Shown in pieces: positions 33,649-41,852 of a DNA stretch of 44,427 nt. The translations under genes and the position numbers were made by a program. The stretch comes from a virus. The notes below the pieces were generated by a model. That model ran no database searches. It saw only the letters and a list, made by a program, of their open reading frames with translations, and was not told the origin of the DNA. The stretch is taken from IMG/VR virus record IMGVR_UViG_3300023172_000055, positions 1 through 44,427 of that record; one strand, given 5' to 3'. How positions within the stretch are numbered: the first letter of the stretch is position 1; each line of letters starts with the position of its first letter.

Positions 33649-36072
33649 AAATTCTGCAAAGTCAAAGCCATCCAACGAGTCTTCGTTTGATTCAAAGTTG
33701 ATGGAGGGCAATGTTTTTTGGCGCTGCTCTATGAGCTTAGACTGCTGAGTATTTTGTCGGTCAATTCTCTTGGCCTTCTCGTCCTCTTTCATCTTGTCTC
33801 TCTCCGTCAAGGCCCCAACCTCTACGCCCTTAATGCGCATCTGGTATGAGAACTCTTCGGCCATCAAAGACTTCTTCAGTTCTGCCTCATTGCGCATCTT
33901 TTCAATTTCGAATGCAATCTCGGCCTGCTTAACCTGCATCTTAGATTGAGACTCGAGTTGTATTTTTTGAGCAGCAATCTCAGCAGCCATCTGTTGTGAC
34001 TGCATATTTATCTGAGCCTGAGCTTGTTGCTTCTGCATCTCTGCCATTTGCATTTGCTCAAAGTTCTTAGCCCTCTTAACCTTTAGAAGCTGGTTTGCAA
34101 GCTTCAAGTTTTTAACCTCGCGAATATCAATGGCATCCTCAAGACTAATATCTCCCTTCGACAATGCCATCTGGATATTTGCTTCAAGCTGCGCCTTCTG
34201 CTCTTCGTCTGGAGAAACCTCAATAAAGATTCCGAAGTCGTAAATGTAGAGGTCTTTAATCTGGTCAAGTATTCTAACGTTGTACTTGCCAATCTGCATC
34301 GTGAACTCTTCCTTAAAGTCTGAGTACTGCAAGATGTCCGCAACACGACAAGACAAAGCCTCGGCGAGCGAGCGAGTCATAAATAGGCTCCCCTCCAAAA
34401 TGTGTCGGGTCGCCGTATTTGAGTTAAGAGCAGCAAGCTTCTGCACGCCAACGAGAGCGTTGGGGTCTGGTGTAGAACCATCCCTCGCTTCATTAAGGCC
34501 AGTCACCGCACGAATCATATCCATGTAGTGGTTGTAATTCCCAATGAGAGCCGCCATCTTGGATTGCCCAGAGCTGGCTGTCAACTGCTGAATCGGTACG
34601 CGAGCATTATTAAACTCACCATCCTGAGTATAGGAACGACCAACCACGCTACCGGTTTGGAAATATAGGCGTAGTGCGTCCTCTGGGTTGTATGCTGCCC
34701 CCGTTCCGAGGTCAACCTCATTCAGGCCATCTGCATCAATGAAGACGCCATCAGGGACAACCTTCGATATTACTTGCTGTAGCTTGAGGTGTGTGAGCTG
34801 AATCAAGTCAGCGAATGGAATCATTCTTCTAACCAAAGACTCGATGTTACCCTTGTACATTCTGGGAGCAACAGCAATATAATTTGGAAGGGCATTCTGC
34901 GTAGCTGACTTTGGACGAACCATGTTCTCCATCATCTGCCACTTGAGCATGATGTTTGTTCCCATCACCATGACGCCCTCATACCATACATCGATGGTTT
35001 TTTCCACCTTTTCGAACTTTCCGTCCTGCATCATTTCTACAGGTGGGTTAAAGGTGTCATCCTTCTCAATGACTCTAGAGCCGCCGGTTTCGTTTATCTT
35101 TTTCTTGTAGACAAACTTCTTAGTTGTCTTGTAATTGAAATACAACAACGTTGCCGTGTCCTTGTAGAAGATGTCGTTCTCATAGAACTGTGCAACATTA
35201 TAATAATCATACCAGCTTTGGCTATACTGAGAAATTTCTTCAAGGTCCTTGTTTGTGAGCGATGGGTCAATCTTAATTAATTCCGTAATTGGAAGTGTTT
35301 TAATCTCTCCCCAGTAGAAGCAATCTCTAAAGTATGGGTCCTCTGTATAACTATAAACCACATTAGCTGGGTCTACATAGCTAACTCTAACGCCATCCCC
35401 CGCAAGGAACTCGTGCTTGATTGTTCCAACGCCAATGGTTGCAATGTCATAGTCCACCCGTCTGCGTGTGTCATCGTAATGATTTTCCGCAAGCAATGTG
35501 TTGATGGCTTCCTCTTCAGCTATCTCAATGGATGGCTTATACTTTAACTGCATGTGCAGCTTAAGCTCGTCCTCATCTCTGGGGAGTTCCATTGGGTTAA
35601 CATTAAATGGATTGATGCCAAACGCTTCAGACATTTTTGTCAAAGCATCTTTCGCAACCATATCGCCTTCTACGACATCTTGATATTGGTTTCTCTTCTC
35701 TGCCGATACCGCATCCTGAGCGTATGCTTTTACCGTGAATAGTCTGTCAGACATACCGTTTACAACGATGTCTACAAACTTTGGAAGGATTGGAACTGGC
35801 GTCCAGTCTAGGTTCAAATAACTAAGGTCACCGTCAATAGCCAGCTCATTTTTGTATTTAGCAACCGACTGCTCTCCCCTAGCATATAGTCTCAAGCGAT
35901 TGAAGTCTCTCCACTGGTTGTAGTACCTACAGCCGTTTCCATCTTTACGGAACCATTCGTATTGAATGGCTTGGCCTATCTGTAGGCCGAACTCATCCGT
36001 GGCTTTCTCTGAATCAGAAACAAATTGACTTGGAAACCCAGTGGCTGATATATTTACTTTAACTTCTTTCAT
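33637..36072 (-). CDS. portal protein
   Basis: An 811-residue portal protein, larger than most (usual range 450-750). It lies directly after the large terminase and shares the ATGA overlap with it. Residues 60-230 give the mixed N-terminal wing (WFRKDGNGCRYYNQWRDFNRLRLYARGEQ). The middle contains LIQLTHLKLQQVISKVVPDGVFIDADGLNEVDLGTGAAYNPEDALRLYF and the stem-like ALIGNYNHYMDMIRAVTGLNEARDGS. The last 150 residues (QMAEMQKQQAQAQINMQSQQMAAEIAAQKIQ...) form a long glutamine-rich coiled coil, probably the barrel reaching into the head. Position and pattern fit Bacteroidota short-tailed phages. Confidence 0.87.
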   Translation of the reverse strand: MKEVKVNISATGFPSQFVSDSEKATDEFGLQIGQAIQYEWFRKDGNGCRYYNQWRDFNRLRLYARGEQSVAKYKNELAIDGDLSYLNLDWTPVPILPKFVDIVVNGMSDRLFTVKAYAQDAVSAEKRNQYQDVVEGDMVAKDALTKMSEAFGINPFNVNPMELPRDEDELKLHMQLKYKPSIEIAEEEAINTLLAENHYDDTRRRVDYDIATIGVGTIKHEFLAGDGVRVSYVDPANVVYSYTEDPYFRDCFYWGEIKTLPITELIKIDPSLTNKDLEEISQYSQSWYDYYNVAQFYENDIFYKDTATLLYFNYKTTKKFVYKKKINETGGSRVIEKDDTFNPPVEMMQDGKFEKVEKTIDVWYEGVMVMGTNIMLKWQMMENMVRPKSATQNALPNYIAVAPRMYKGNIESLVRRMIPFADLIQLTHLKLQQVISKVVPDGVFIDADGLNEVDLGTGAAYNPEDALRLYFQTGSVVGRSYTQDGEFNNARVPIQQLTASSGQSKMAALIGNYNHYMDMIRAVTGLNEARDGSTPDPNALVGVQKLAALNSNTATRHILEGSLFMTRSLAEALSCRVADILQYSDFKEEFTMQIGKYNVRILDQIKDLYIYDFGIFIEVSPDEEQKAQLEANIQMALSKGDISLEDAIDIREVKNLKLANQLLKVKRAKNFEQMQMAEMQKQQAQAQINMQSQQMAAEIAAQKIQLESQSKMQVKQAEIAFEIEKMRNEAELKKSLMAEEFSYQMRIKGVEVGALTERDKMKEDEKAKRIDRQNTQQSKLIEQRQKTLPSINFESNEDSLDGFDFAEFEPR

Positions 36073-38351
36073 CTGTTGACAAGTTCACTTTGGAAGCCCT
36101 TGTTATTATATCTAGCAAAGTTAATGCTTATTTTAGTTTCCTTTTTCTCAGGCTGATATAGATGCTTTTGGTTTGCCATAATTGCCAATCCAGAACTAAT
36201 CGTAGCGTCAAACTTTGTTCTATTGTTTATATCGAAGCGAGCCCAGTCCTCCAGTGTCCTGTTAAAATACATAGAGCCAACCTCCTCCGAGTCCCTATAT
36301 GTGCCCTCTAAATCTAAGCCAACATATTTTTCTATATAAGACTCTATAGCAGACGCGTGCGCCTGTTTTACCTCTTCGCTTGAGTTGGGTATACCCCCAA
36401 GTTCGCGCTCAGATTTTGATAATTTAGTGAAGTGCTTGTCAGGTCTGTTCATGCTAAAATTTCTATACCCCCTATTCTTAAAGTGATATAAAAGCCTTGG
36501 CTTGTTGTTTTCTGCCAACACGGGCATACCATAAAACACACACGCCATAAGAACATCTTCAAAAAATATTTCTGCTGTCTGCGGTCTGGCAACATACTCT
36601 AGGAAAAACTCATTAGAGGGGGCGTCGTCCATGTTGAACTTAGTCATCCCGTGCAGAGCCCCATTAGAACCCCCGCCGCCTACTACTCCAGATATATCAT
36701 AGGAGTCACAGCCAAACGAACCAATGTGTTCGTTGCCGGGGAAACGTACTCCATTACGCATCAGTACATTGTTTTGCATTCTGGCTGATGGTATCCAGCT
36801 AACTTTAAACCTCCCCCTCGGGTCTGGAGTCCATATGACCTTCGTGTCCTTTATGCCATCCTTCCAATGAAACGAGCCAACGGTTATAAAGTGCTCTTTG
36901 ATTGTGGCGTCATTAAAGTCAATCTGCTGATATATCTTGGTTAGATTGAATATAGACTGCTTACTCTCGTCCCTGAAGGCGTGAGACTCCGTTCTGGGGA
37001 ACTGACGGTAGAATTCGTTTAGCGCATCTGGGTCTGACTTTAGTGAGGCTACCTCATTTTCCCAGTAGTCAATAGCTCCTATTTTTATCATGTCCCCATC
37101 TATGCCCACAATGGGGTTATCTGGTGTCTGTAAAACAGGCATGCCGTGCTTATCTATGTACCCCTCGAAGTTCCACTCCATTGGGATGAATAGAGAATAG
37201 AGCCCACTCTTTGTCTGCCCATTCGGGCTGCGCTTTGTTGTATCCGAATCGTAATACAGTTTCTTAAAGTTATCACCGCCCTTATCCAGTGCGTTAGACG
37301 TAGAGCCCATCATGCACTTACCAATAACTTTTGAGCCCAACCGCAAACAAGTTTTAGTGACCCGCCAATTGTTAAGGATGTTGTCTGGCTTCATCCACTT
37401 ACCTGATTCGTCGTGAACAAGGAGCTGTAGCTTCTCGCCGTCATAACTGTTGTCTGCCGTATTGCGCCAGTCGATAGTAGTATTAAGGCCCTCCACATCA
37501 TCCACCTCCGTGTTGGACATGTTCTTCTTGGTAATTTTAGATGCCGGTATTCTGTATGCAAGCTCTGTCTTCGGCTTGTCCATGCCATCCATAATCGGGC
37601 GAAAGAAGAACGGAAGGTTGCTGTTGATGGGAACAACCTTGTCGGTAAACATCTTTTTGGCGTCGGTACCAGTCTTTGACAGGATGCCAATCCTTGAGTC
37701 TTTTGCGACTGTTGCCATGTTCACGCACTCCGACGAGCCCATAAATGAAAATCCAGAACGACGAATCTTCAGATAGCACATTCCAAATGCCCTAGGGTCA
37801 GCCTTAACAGCTTCCCAGAAAATAAAGAATATCCTGTTGGCCTCTCGAAAGTCTGGATTACCAACGTCAATCTTTGTCCACTGCAAGTACATATAGTGGG
37901 AGCCCGTTATATACGTCGGCTCTCCGTCATTCATAAACCAGAAACCCTGCTCGCGTCTATCGAACTCTCCCTCAATGTAGTCTACCCATTTAGACTTGAA
38001 CTCGTTTGACTTTTCGTGCCATTGGAATATGGACTTTATCTTGTTGAGTTCTGCTGGGTAATCAAACGCCTCCCAGTATTGCTCATCCGCTTTTTTGTCT
38101 CTAGCATAAACCTCCTTAGGTACCGCCGGAAGGGCGACTGCCAGATTTGATATCAGATATATATCACCAATAGTCCCGTCCTTCGAGATGACCACCATGT
38201 CGTTCTTCTCGTCATAACCATACTGCCAAGAACGCGCCTTATTTTTTTTATTCCTTAAAGCGGTGGGTATATAGTCCGGTAGGATGTAATAGATGCTATT
38301 TTGCTCTTCGTTCTGCAAAGCCCTGCTTACTTTGAGTTGTTTGTTCACCAA
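36069..38351 (-). CDS. terL: terminase large subunit
   Basis: A 760-residue packaging ATPase-nuclease. Near residues 205-220 lies IRRSGFSFMGSSECVNM, the atypical Walker A region of this group. LLVHDESGKWMK near residue 309 is the Walker B with catalytic glutamate. The nuclease half has GCDSYDISGVVGGGGS near residue 545 as the first acidic metal site. The length is at the upper end for TerL. There is no ATG at the beginning: the frame opens at TTG 38351 with a GTG one codon later, and both overlap the end of the small-subunit candidate. The stop overlaps the portal start (ATGA). Confidence 0.9.
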   Translation of the reverse strand: MVNKQLKVSRALQNEEQNSIYYILPDYIPTALRNKKNKARSWQYGYDEKNDMVVISKDGTIGDIYLISNLAVALPAVPKEVYARDKKADEQYWEAFDYPAELNKIKSIFQWHEKSNEFKSKWVDYIEGEFDRREQGFWFMNDGEPTYITGSHYMYLQWTKIDVGNPDFREANRIFFIFWEAVKADPRAFGMCYLKIRRSGFSFMGSSECVNMATVAKDSRIGILSKTGTDAKKMFTDKVVPINSNLPFFFRPIMDGMDKPKTELAYRIPASKITKKNMSNTEVDDVEGLNTTIDWRNTADNSYDGEKLQLLVHDESGKWMKPDNILNNWRVTKTCLRLGSKVIGKCMMGSTSNALDKGGDNFKKLYYDSDTTKRSPNGQTKSGLYSLFIPMEWNFEGYIDKHGMPVLQTPDNPIVGIDGDMIKIGAIDYWENEVASLKSDPDALNEFYRQFPRTESHAFRDESKQSIFNLTKIYQQIDFNDATIKEHFITVGSFHWKDGIKDTKVIWTPDPRGRFKVSWIPSARMQNNVLMRNGVRFPGNEHIGSFGCDSYDISGVVGGGGSNGALHGMTKFNMDDAPSNEFFLEYVARPQTAEIFFEDVLMACVFYGMPVLAENNKPRLLYHFKNRGYRNFSMNRPDKHFTKLSKSERELGGIPNSSEEVKQAHASAIESYIEKYVGLDLEGTYRDSEEVGSMYFNRTLEDWARFDINNRTKFDATISSGLAIMANQKHLYQPEKKETKISINFARYNNKGFQSELVNR

Positions 38352-38580
38352 TAGAATCTCCGCTTAACGCGGCCTTCTCTTGTTCTATTCTTGATAAAAT
38401 TTCAAACGCATCAAAGATTGCCAGCTTCTTTGTTGCTGCGGCATTCTTTAGTCGGTCCGCAGCCAGCTCGCTGTCCGGGTCATCGTGAACAATGATTCCC
38501 TCCTCAGCAACCTTAATAAGCTCTTCTACAGCCCGCTGGCCAGCCCTTATGATTCGCTCTTTAATTTCATTTGAATTCAT
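38296..38580 (-). CDS. candidate terminase small subunit
   Basis: A 94-residue helical protein from the ATG at 38580. A longer version would use a TTG five codons upstream, but ATG 38580 shares the A of the previous TAA (TAATG), as elsewhere in this operon. The N-terminal helix (SNEIKERIIRAGQRAVEELIKVAEEG) and the helix AADRLKNAAATKKLAIFDAFEILSRIEQEK are joined by an acidic turn. The gene ends inside the terL start region, overlapping by 56 bases. Position and helical make-up suggest TerS, but no HTH is obvious. Confidence 0.62.
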   Translation of the reverse strand: MNSNEIKERIIRAGQRAVEELIKVAEEGIIVHDDPDSELAADRLKNAAATKKLAIFDAFEILSRIEQEKAALSGDSIGEQTTQSKQGFAERRAK

Positions 38581-39143
38581 TACAGCAAGATACAAATGTT
38601 TTTGCTGTTCATCCTATAGAGCTTTTCTCCGTCTATCTCAAACTCATACTCCGTCCCCGGCGTATAGACCACCTCGTCACCAACTGACAGTCCCATTTGA
38701 GACAGGTCTTGAGTTATGTATTTTATACGCCCAACTAGCGGTTCCTTTGATGAGGTCTTGTGTAAGTAGTAGTCTTTCTTGTCTGATGGAGACAAAAAAC
38801 AATACTTACCCATAGACTTCCACTCTTCTCCATTGTGAAACATAAAGAACTGGTCCTCGTCTACAAAAAACAAATCGCCACCAAGGAAGCTTCTTCCGCT
38901 TCGCTCTCTGCCGCGCATATCATTGTAAAACTTAAACACATTGTGGTGCACCAGCAATGTGTCACCAACCTTTATCTCTCCAGAATAATGAGCAGGAACC
39001 TCAACAACTTCAGCGAACCTATTCGATACCCTGTGGTCTTCCTTTGATGAGCTAATAATAAATTCAATTCCGCCAAAATCACGGACGTTGTCGTATCTGC
39101 GTCCGCTTACTGGCTTAACAATAAAGTAGAATGGAGAGCGCAT
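38580..39143 (-). CDS. duplicated GroES-like (co-chaperonin) protein, 187 aa
   Basis: The protein carries two GroES-like halves. In the first, FAEVVEVP...GEIKVGDTLLVHHNVF (43-70) and FFVDEDQFFMF (92-102) match the GroES beta-barrel and its closing strand. In the second, GRIKYITQDL...LSVGDEVVYTPGTEYEFEIDGEKLYRMNSKNICIL (138-186) matches again. Family GroES is about 95 residues, so 187 fits a tandem duplication. Co-chaperonins of phages (T4 gp31, for example) adapt host GroEL to fold the capsid protein. Its place just ahead of packaging and capsid genes fits that. No phage GroEL is present, so it would have to cap the host chaperonin. Confidence 0.7.
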   Translation of the reverse strand: MRSPFYFIVKPVSGRRYDNVRDFGGIEFIISSSKEDHRVSNRFAEVVEVPAHYSGEIKVGDTLLVHHNVFKFYNDMRGRERSGRSFLGGDLFFVDEDQFFMFHNGEEWKSMGKYCFLSPSDKKDYYLHKTSSKEPLVGRIKYITQDLSQMGLSVGDEVVYTPGTEYEFEIDGEKLYRMNSKNICILL

Positions 39144-39244
39144 CAGCTACCACATGAATCGCATTCGGGGTTGTCAATACTGCAAGCAGGAGTAACGGGT
39201 TCTTGTGCCAACTCTCCGAGCCAGCTGTCGAATGAATCTTTCAT
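39143..39244 (-). CDS. cysteine-containing mini-protein, 33 aa
   Basis: A 33-codon frame ending in TGATG, overlapping the start of the GroES-like gene. The N-terminal part is a short amphipathic helix (KDSFDSWLGELAQE). The C-terminal part contains three cysteines in ACSIDNPECDSCGS. Such a cysteine cluster could bind a metal as a dimer. I do not recognise the family. It starts four bases after the stop of the 74-residue gene upstream. Confidence 0.5.
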   Translation of the reverse strand: MKDSFDSWLGELAQEPVTPACSIDNPECDSCGS

Positions 39245-39248
39245 GTGT

Positions 39249-39473
39249 TTAAAAATTGATGTTATACTCTATAGATATGGGCATGTTTTCATTGAACTCC
39301 TTCCAAAGAAAGACCTCATTGTCCGCTTCCACCCAAACTTTTATGCTGCCTGTTGAGCTATCTCTTTTTATCAGATGTATCTTGTGTGAGCCACCCAGAA
39401 CCTCTTGCTCAACAATATAATGCATGGCGCCAGACTTATAATCGGCGCCAACCGATATCTTGCGAATGTCCAT
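39249..39473 (-). CDS. hypothetical protein, 74 aa
   Basis: A 74-residue beta-rich protein with alternating strands: SGAMHYIVEQEVLGG, KIHLIKRDS, SIKVWVEADNEVFLWKEF and ISIEYNINF. Several small virion-associated proteins of Bacteroidota phages show this plan. There is no catalytic motif. It sits between the appendage protein and the GroES-like protein in one transcript, which would fit a small structural or assembly factor. Confidence 0.68.
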   Translation of the reverse strand: MDIRKISVGADYKSGAMHYIVEQEVLGGSHKIHLIKRDSSTGSIKVWVEADNEVFLWKEFNENMPISIEYNINF

Positions 39474-39486
39474 TATTTAATTAAAA

Positions 39487-40500
39487 TTAAGCGTATGCTG
39501 GGAACCTATACGTCGTTCCCTCAATATTTATATCAATCCAAGCATCGGGTTCGCCAAGAATATTTGCCGGGTCTCCATTGGTAAATACTCCAGCAACAGT
39601 AGTTGGAGCCACTTGAGCGGGCGCGCCCCCCACAGAGCCAACCTGACCCTCAACAATATAATCCGGGGTCCAGTTCTCCCATACGGAAAGTGTGCTGTTA
39701 TAGCGTAGAAGCTGACCGTTTGTAGCCGTGGCAATACGAACATTGTGAAGCTCCTCAAGCTCGTAGCCATTATCAATCTTCACATAGATTGAACCAACGG
39801 ATGCGTTTGCGTTTACGACAAACCCAACAATGACCGTATGCTGTGGAGCGGTTGGTTTTACATTAGTTATGCCACCCATAACAGTGGGGGACAAATAAAG
39901 AACATCTCCATCTGCCCACGTCTCTCCCTGAAGAGCCCCCGTAGTGTTTATATCGCGCACCAATCCGGAGCTGGTAACATACCCCTCTGCATTGTTAGCT
40001 ATATTCTCGGTGACAATGCCAAGTGTGTTGGCGCTGTTTGCATCTGAGTCTGCCATTGCGCGAGATACGGAGAGGCGGTTTCCCTGAGCGCCAAGAATTT
40101 TTACTACCTGATATGCGGCCTGAGTAAAGTTGACTCCCGACTTATTGACTACGCGAGTAACCTGCTCCTGGCCAACCTGGAGAGTGACGTTACCGCCCAT
40201 AAGGCGCAGGTCAACAGTTCCGTCAGTAGAGTTCCAAGCCATCTGGCCTACGTCCGAGACGGGAGTTGTACCCATAAAAGTAAGCCTGTCAAGTTCCATA
40301 TCGCCATCAAGCACAACATCTTGAGTGGCAGAGTTGCCAGCATCAAGAACCTGCTGAAGGGTATTAGGAACTTCTACATAAAGGTCAGCGATGCTTTGCG
40401 CTGTGAAATTTTTTGTAGCATTGGAATCGCTTCCGTCTGTTCCAACAACAATATCTGAACCTTGTGGGCTTACCGTAGGATATGAATCAATCTTGGCCAT
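39487..40500 (-). CDS. appendage or head-fibre-like protein, 337 aa
   Basis: A 337-residue beta-rich protein. The N terminus (MAKIDSYPTVSPQGSDIVVGTDG) is an anchor pattern often seen at the start of fibre-like proteins. A central segment with NVTLQVGQEQVTRVVNKSGVNFTQAAYQVVKILGAQGNRLSVSRA occurs in head- and tail-fibre proteins of many phages. The C-terminal part contains NGQLLRYNSTLSVWENWTPDY, a common adhesin-like repeat. It is encoded away from the tail module, right after the lysis genes, so it may decorate the capsid or join the tail. A TATCTTTG site precedes it. Confidence 0.7.
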   Translation of the reverse strand: MAKIDSYPTVSPQGSDIVVGTDGSDSNATKNFTAQSIADLYVEVPNTLQQVLDAGNSATQDVVLDGDMELDRLTFMGTTPVSDVGQMAWNSTDGTVDLRLMGGNVTLQVGQEQVTRVVNKSGVNFTQAAYQVVKILGAQGNRLSVSRAMADSDANSANTLGIVTENIANNAEGYVTSSGLVRDINTTGALQGETWADGDVLYLSPTVMGGITNVKPTAPQHTVIVGFVVNANASVGSIYVKIDNGYELEELHNVRIATATNGQLLRYNSTLSVWENWTPDYIVEGQVGSVGGAPAQVAPTTVAGVFTNGDPANILGEPDAWIDINIEGTTYRFPAYA

Positions 40501-40522
40501 TTGAGAATCTTTACTTGAATAA

Positions 40523-40530
40523 CAAAGATA
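40523..40530 (-). promoter_or_regulatory. possible Bacteroidota -7 element (TATCTTTG)
   Basis: TATCTTTG on the minus strand lies 22 bases before the ATG of the 337-residue appendage protein, in the 35-base gap after the spanin gene. No clear -33 element was found. It may start the appendage-to-packaging transcript. Confidence 0.5.
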
Positions 40531-40535
40531 CTAAA

Positions 40536-40952
40536 TTAGTTTATGATGAATACCCGTGCTAAGTAGCGCACAAGCAGCACCAGTGCGCCACCAATAACAA
40601 GAAGCGCAAGCGCATCAAAGACTCTTTCTTTTATGCTCGTTGGCTTTTTAAGCTCGGTAGTAGTAATTGATTTCGTAACAACAATAGTGTCACTTGGGCA
40701 GTCAGCCTCTATATTGACAAAGTTGTCGCGGTATTCAATCTTTAATTTGACGCGGTCCTGATATATAACCGTATCCTTGAACAATTCTAGTGTGTCACGA
40801 ATAGTTCTCTCTTTTGTGACAATGACCGTGTCCTTCTTTACAACAACCGTCTGCTGTATGCTTGGGTCCTTGCGTATCGCCTGCTTTAGATGCCATTGTG
40901 CTGAGCACCCATAGAGCATAAGGGTGAGGGTTGCTATAGTAAGCCATCTCAT
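40536..40952 (-). CDS. u-spanin-like lipoprotein
   Basis: A 138-residue protein with a lipoprotein signal (RWLTIATLTLMLYGC, lipidated Cys16), a periplasmic middle rich in charged beta strands (DTVIVTKERTIRDTLELFKDTVIYQD), and one C-terminal transmembrane helix at about 111-132 (VFDALALLVIGGALVLLV). An outer-membrane lipid anchor and an inner-membrane helix in one chain is the defining plan of unimolecular spanins, as in phage T1 gp11, which fuse the two membranes at lysis. It lies directly after the M15 endolysin and overlaps it (ATGA). The plan is seen in sequence; the activity is inferred. Confidence 0.75.
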   Translation of the reverse strand: MRWLTIATLTLMLYGCSAQWHLKQAIRKDPSIQQTVVVKKDTVIVTKERTIRDTLELFKDTVIYQDRVKLKIEYRDNFVNIEADCPSDTIVVTKSITTTELKKPTSIKERVFDALALLVIGGALVLLVRYLARVFIIN

Positions 40953-41398
40953 TTATAGGGGACGTATTTAGTTTTGCCGTCTTTCTTTATAGCCTTAAGA
41001 ACCTGACCGCGATTATGGCCATAGTGATAGGATACGTGCACCCAGTCGGGTTGTTTCTCGTTTCCAAATTCCCAGATGAGCTGGTCGAACTGAAGATTGT
41101 TCTTGATGTATTCAAATACTTCTTTATTGTCGTCGATGTCAATGTCCGCAGCAGCCCCATTGATTGCGCAGTGCTGAGAGGTGGTACTCCCGCCAATAGC
41201 CTTGTTGAGTTCCGGAACGCGCAGCCCGCTAGATATTCTAATAGGCCCAATGGCATCACGAAGCGGCTGGAGAACCTTGTGGCACAGCTCTACAAGATTC
41301 TCAAGCTGCTCTGGGTTTGGCGTATTGTCTATGCCTAATCTTTTTGCGGTAGAACTTTTAGTTAGCTCTGCAAGTGTGAAGTTCTCAGATAGTTTCAT
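40949..41398 (-). CDS. M15 family peptidase, endolysin
   Basis: A 149-residue single-domain M15 peptidase (Peptidase_M15_3/VanY-like). The zinc ligands are in SQHCAINGAAAD at residues 74-85 (His76, Asp85) and WVHVSY at 119-124 (His121). A Glu in LIWEFG (residue 110) probably acts as catalytic base. SGLRVPELNKAIGG before the first ligand is also typical. There is no signal peptide and no cell wall-binding domain, so it depends on a holin to reach the wall. It probably cuts peptide crosslinks of peptidoglycan. It overlaps both neighbours by 4 bases. Confidence 0.92.
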   Translation of the reverse strand: MKLSENFTLAELTKSSTAKRLGIDNTPNPEQLENLVELCHKVLQPLRDAIGPIRISSGLRVPELNKAIGGSTTSQHCAINGAAADIDIDDNKEVFEYIKNNLQFDQLIWEFGNEKQPDWVHVSYHYGHNRGQVLKAIKKDGKTKYVPYK

Positions 41399-41529
41399 CG
41401 TCCCTGACCTCTGTATTTCTTTTTATAGTTCCTGCTTGACTTGAGCGCGGACCCTTTCTTGCTATGCTTCTTAAGCTTTTTAGACTTGCTAACATAAGAA
41501 CCTATGGTTTGAGCTTTAATCTTTGCCAT
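41395..41529 (-). CDS. highly basic 44-aa peptide
   Basis: A 44-residue protein with about 40% Lys and Arg, for example SKSKKLKKHSKKGSALKSS and NYKKKYRGQGR at its end. It contains no acidic residue. It starts by sharing the A of the TAA stop of the thioredoxin-like gene (TAATG) and ends in an ATGA overlap with the endolysin, so it is locked into the lysis operon. Its composition suggests binding to DNA, RNA or acidic membranes. Function unknown. Confidence 0.7.
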   Translation of the reverse strand: MAKIKAQTIGSYVSKSKKLKKHSKKGSALKSSRNYKKKYRGQGR

Positions 41530-41852
41530 TAGTATCTGCTTACTACGTCGTTAATCTCAGAGAAGTGCATATGAAGCTTCATATCAATGCCCGCCTCCCA
41601 GCGGTAGCGCTCTTGGCCATCGTTGAAATAGATGATGGTAGGAACAGATTTGATATTGTATTTCTTTTTTACCTCTGGCTTAGCCTCAATGTCAATGCGG
41701 TATAGCTTTGCTCCGCTGACGCGCCCCAGGTCTTTGTATCCATTGCTCTTATTAAAACCAGCGTTAAATTCTATCACGCTCTTTCCCTCGGGCTGCTTGT
41801 GGCTTACTGCAACGGAAAACAATAAGAAAGATGCAAGCAAAAATGGTTTCAT
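41529..41852 (-). CDS. secreted thioredoxin-fold protein lacking CxxC
   Basis: A 107-residue protein with an N-terminal signal peptide (KPFLLASFLLFSVAVS, cleaved near residue 17). A thioredoxin-like core follows: VIEFNAGF at 26-33, YRIDIEAKPEVKKKYNIKSVPTIIYF at 51-76 including the cis-proline motif SVPT, and a final strand with ERYRWEAGID. The usual WCGPC active site is replaced by GFNKS, and no cysteine remains in the whole protein. It therefore cannot be a redox enzyme. A binding or chaperone-like role in the periplasm during lysis is possible. Overlaps on both sides tie it to the lysis cassette. Confidence 0.78.
   Translation of the reverse strand: MKPFLLASFLLFSVAVSHKQPEGKSVIEFNAGFNKSNGYKDLGRVSGAKLYRIDIEAKPEVKKKYNIKSVPTIIYFNDGQERYRWEAGIDMKLHMHFSEINDVVSRY

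Noticed and set aside
38581-38595. TTG start giving a 99-residue small terminase candidate
   Set aside because: The extra five codons overlap the GroES-like gene end, and ATG 38580 forms the TAATG coupling typical of this operon.
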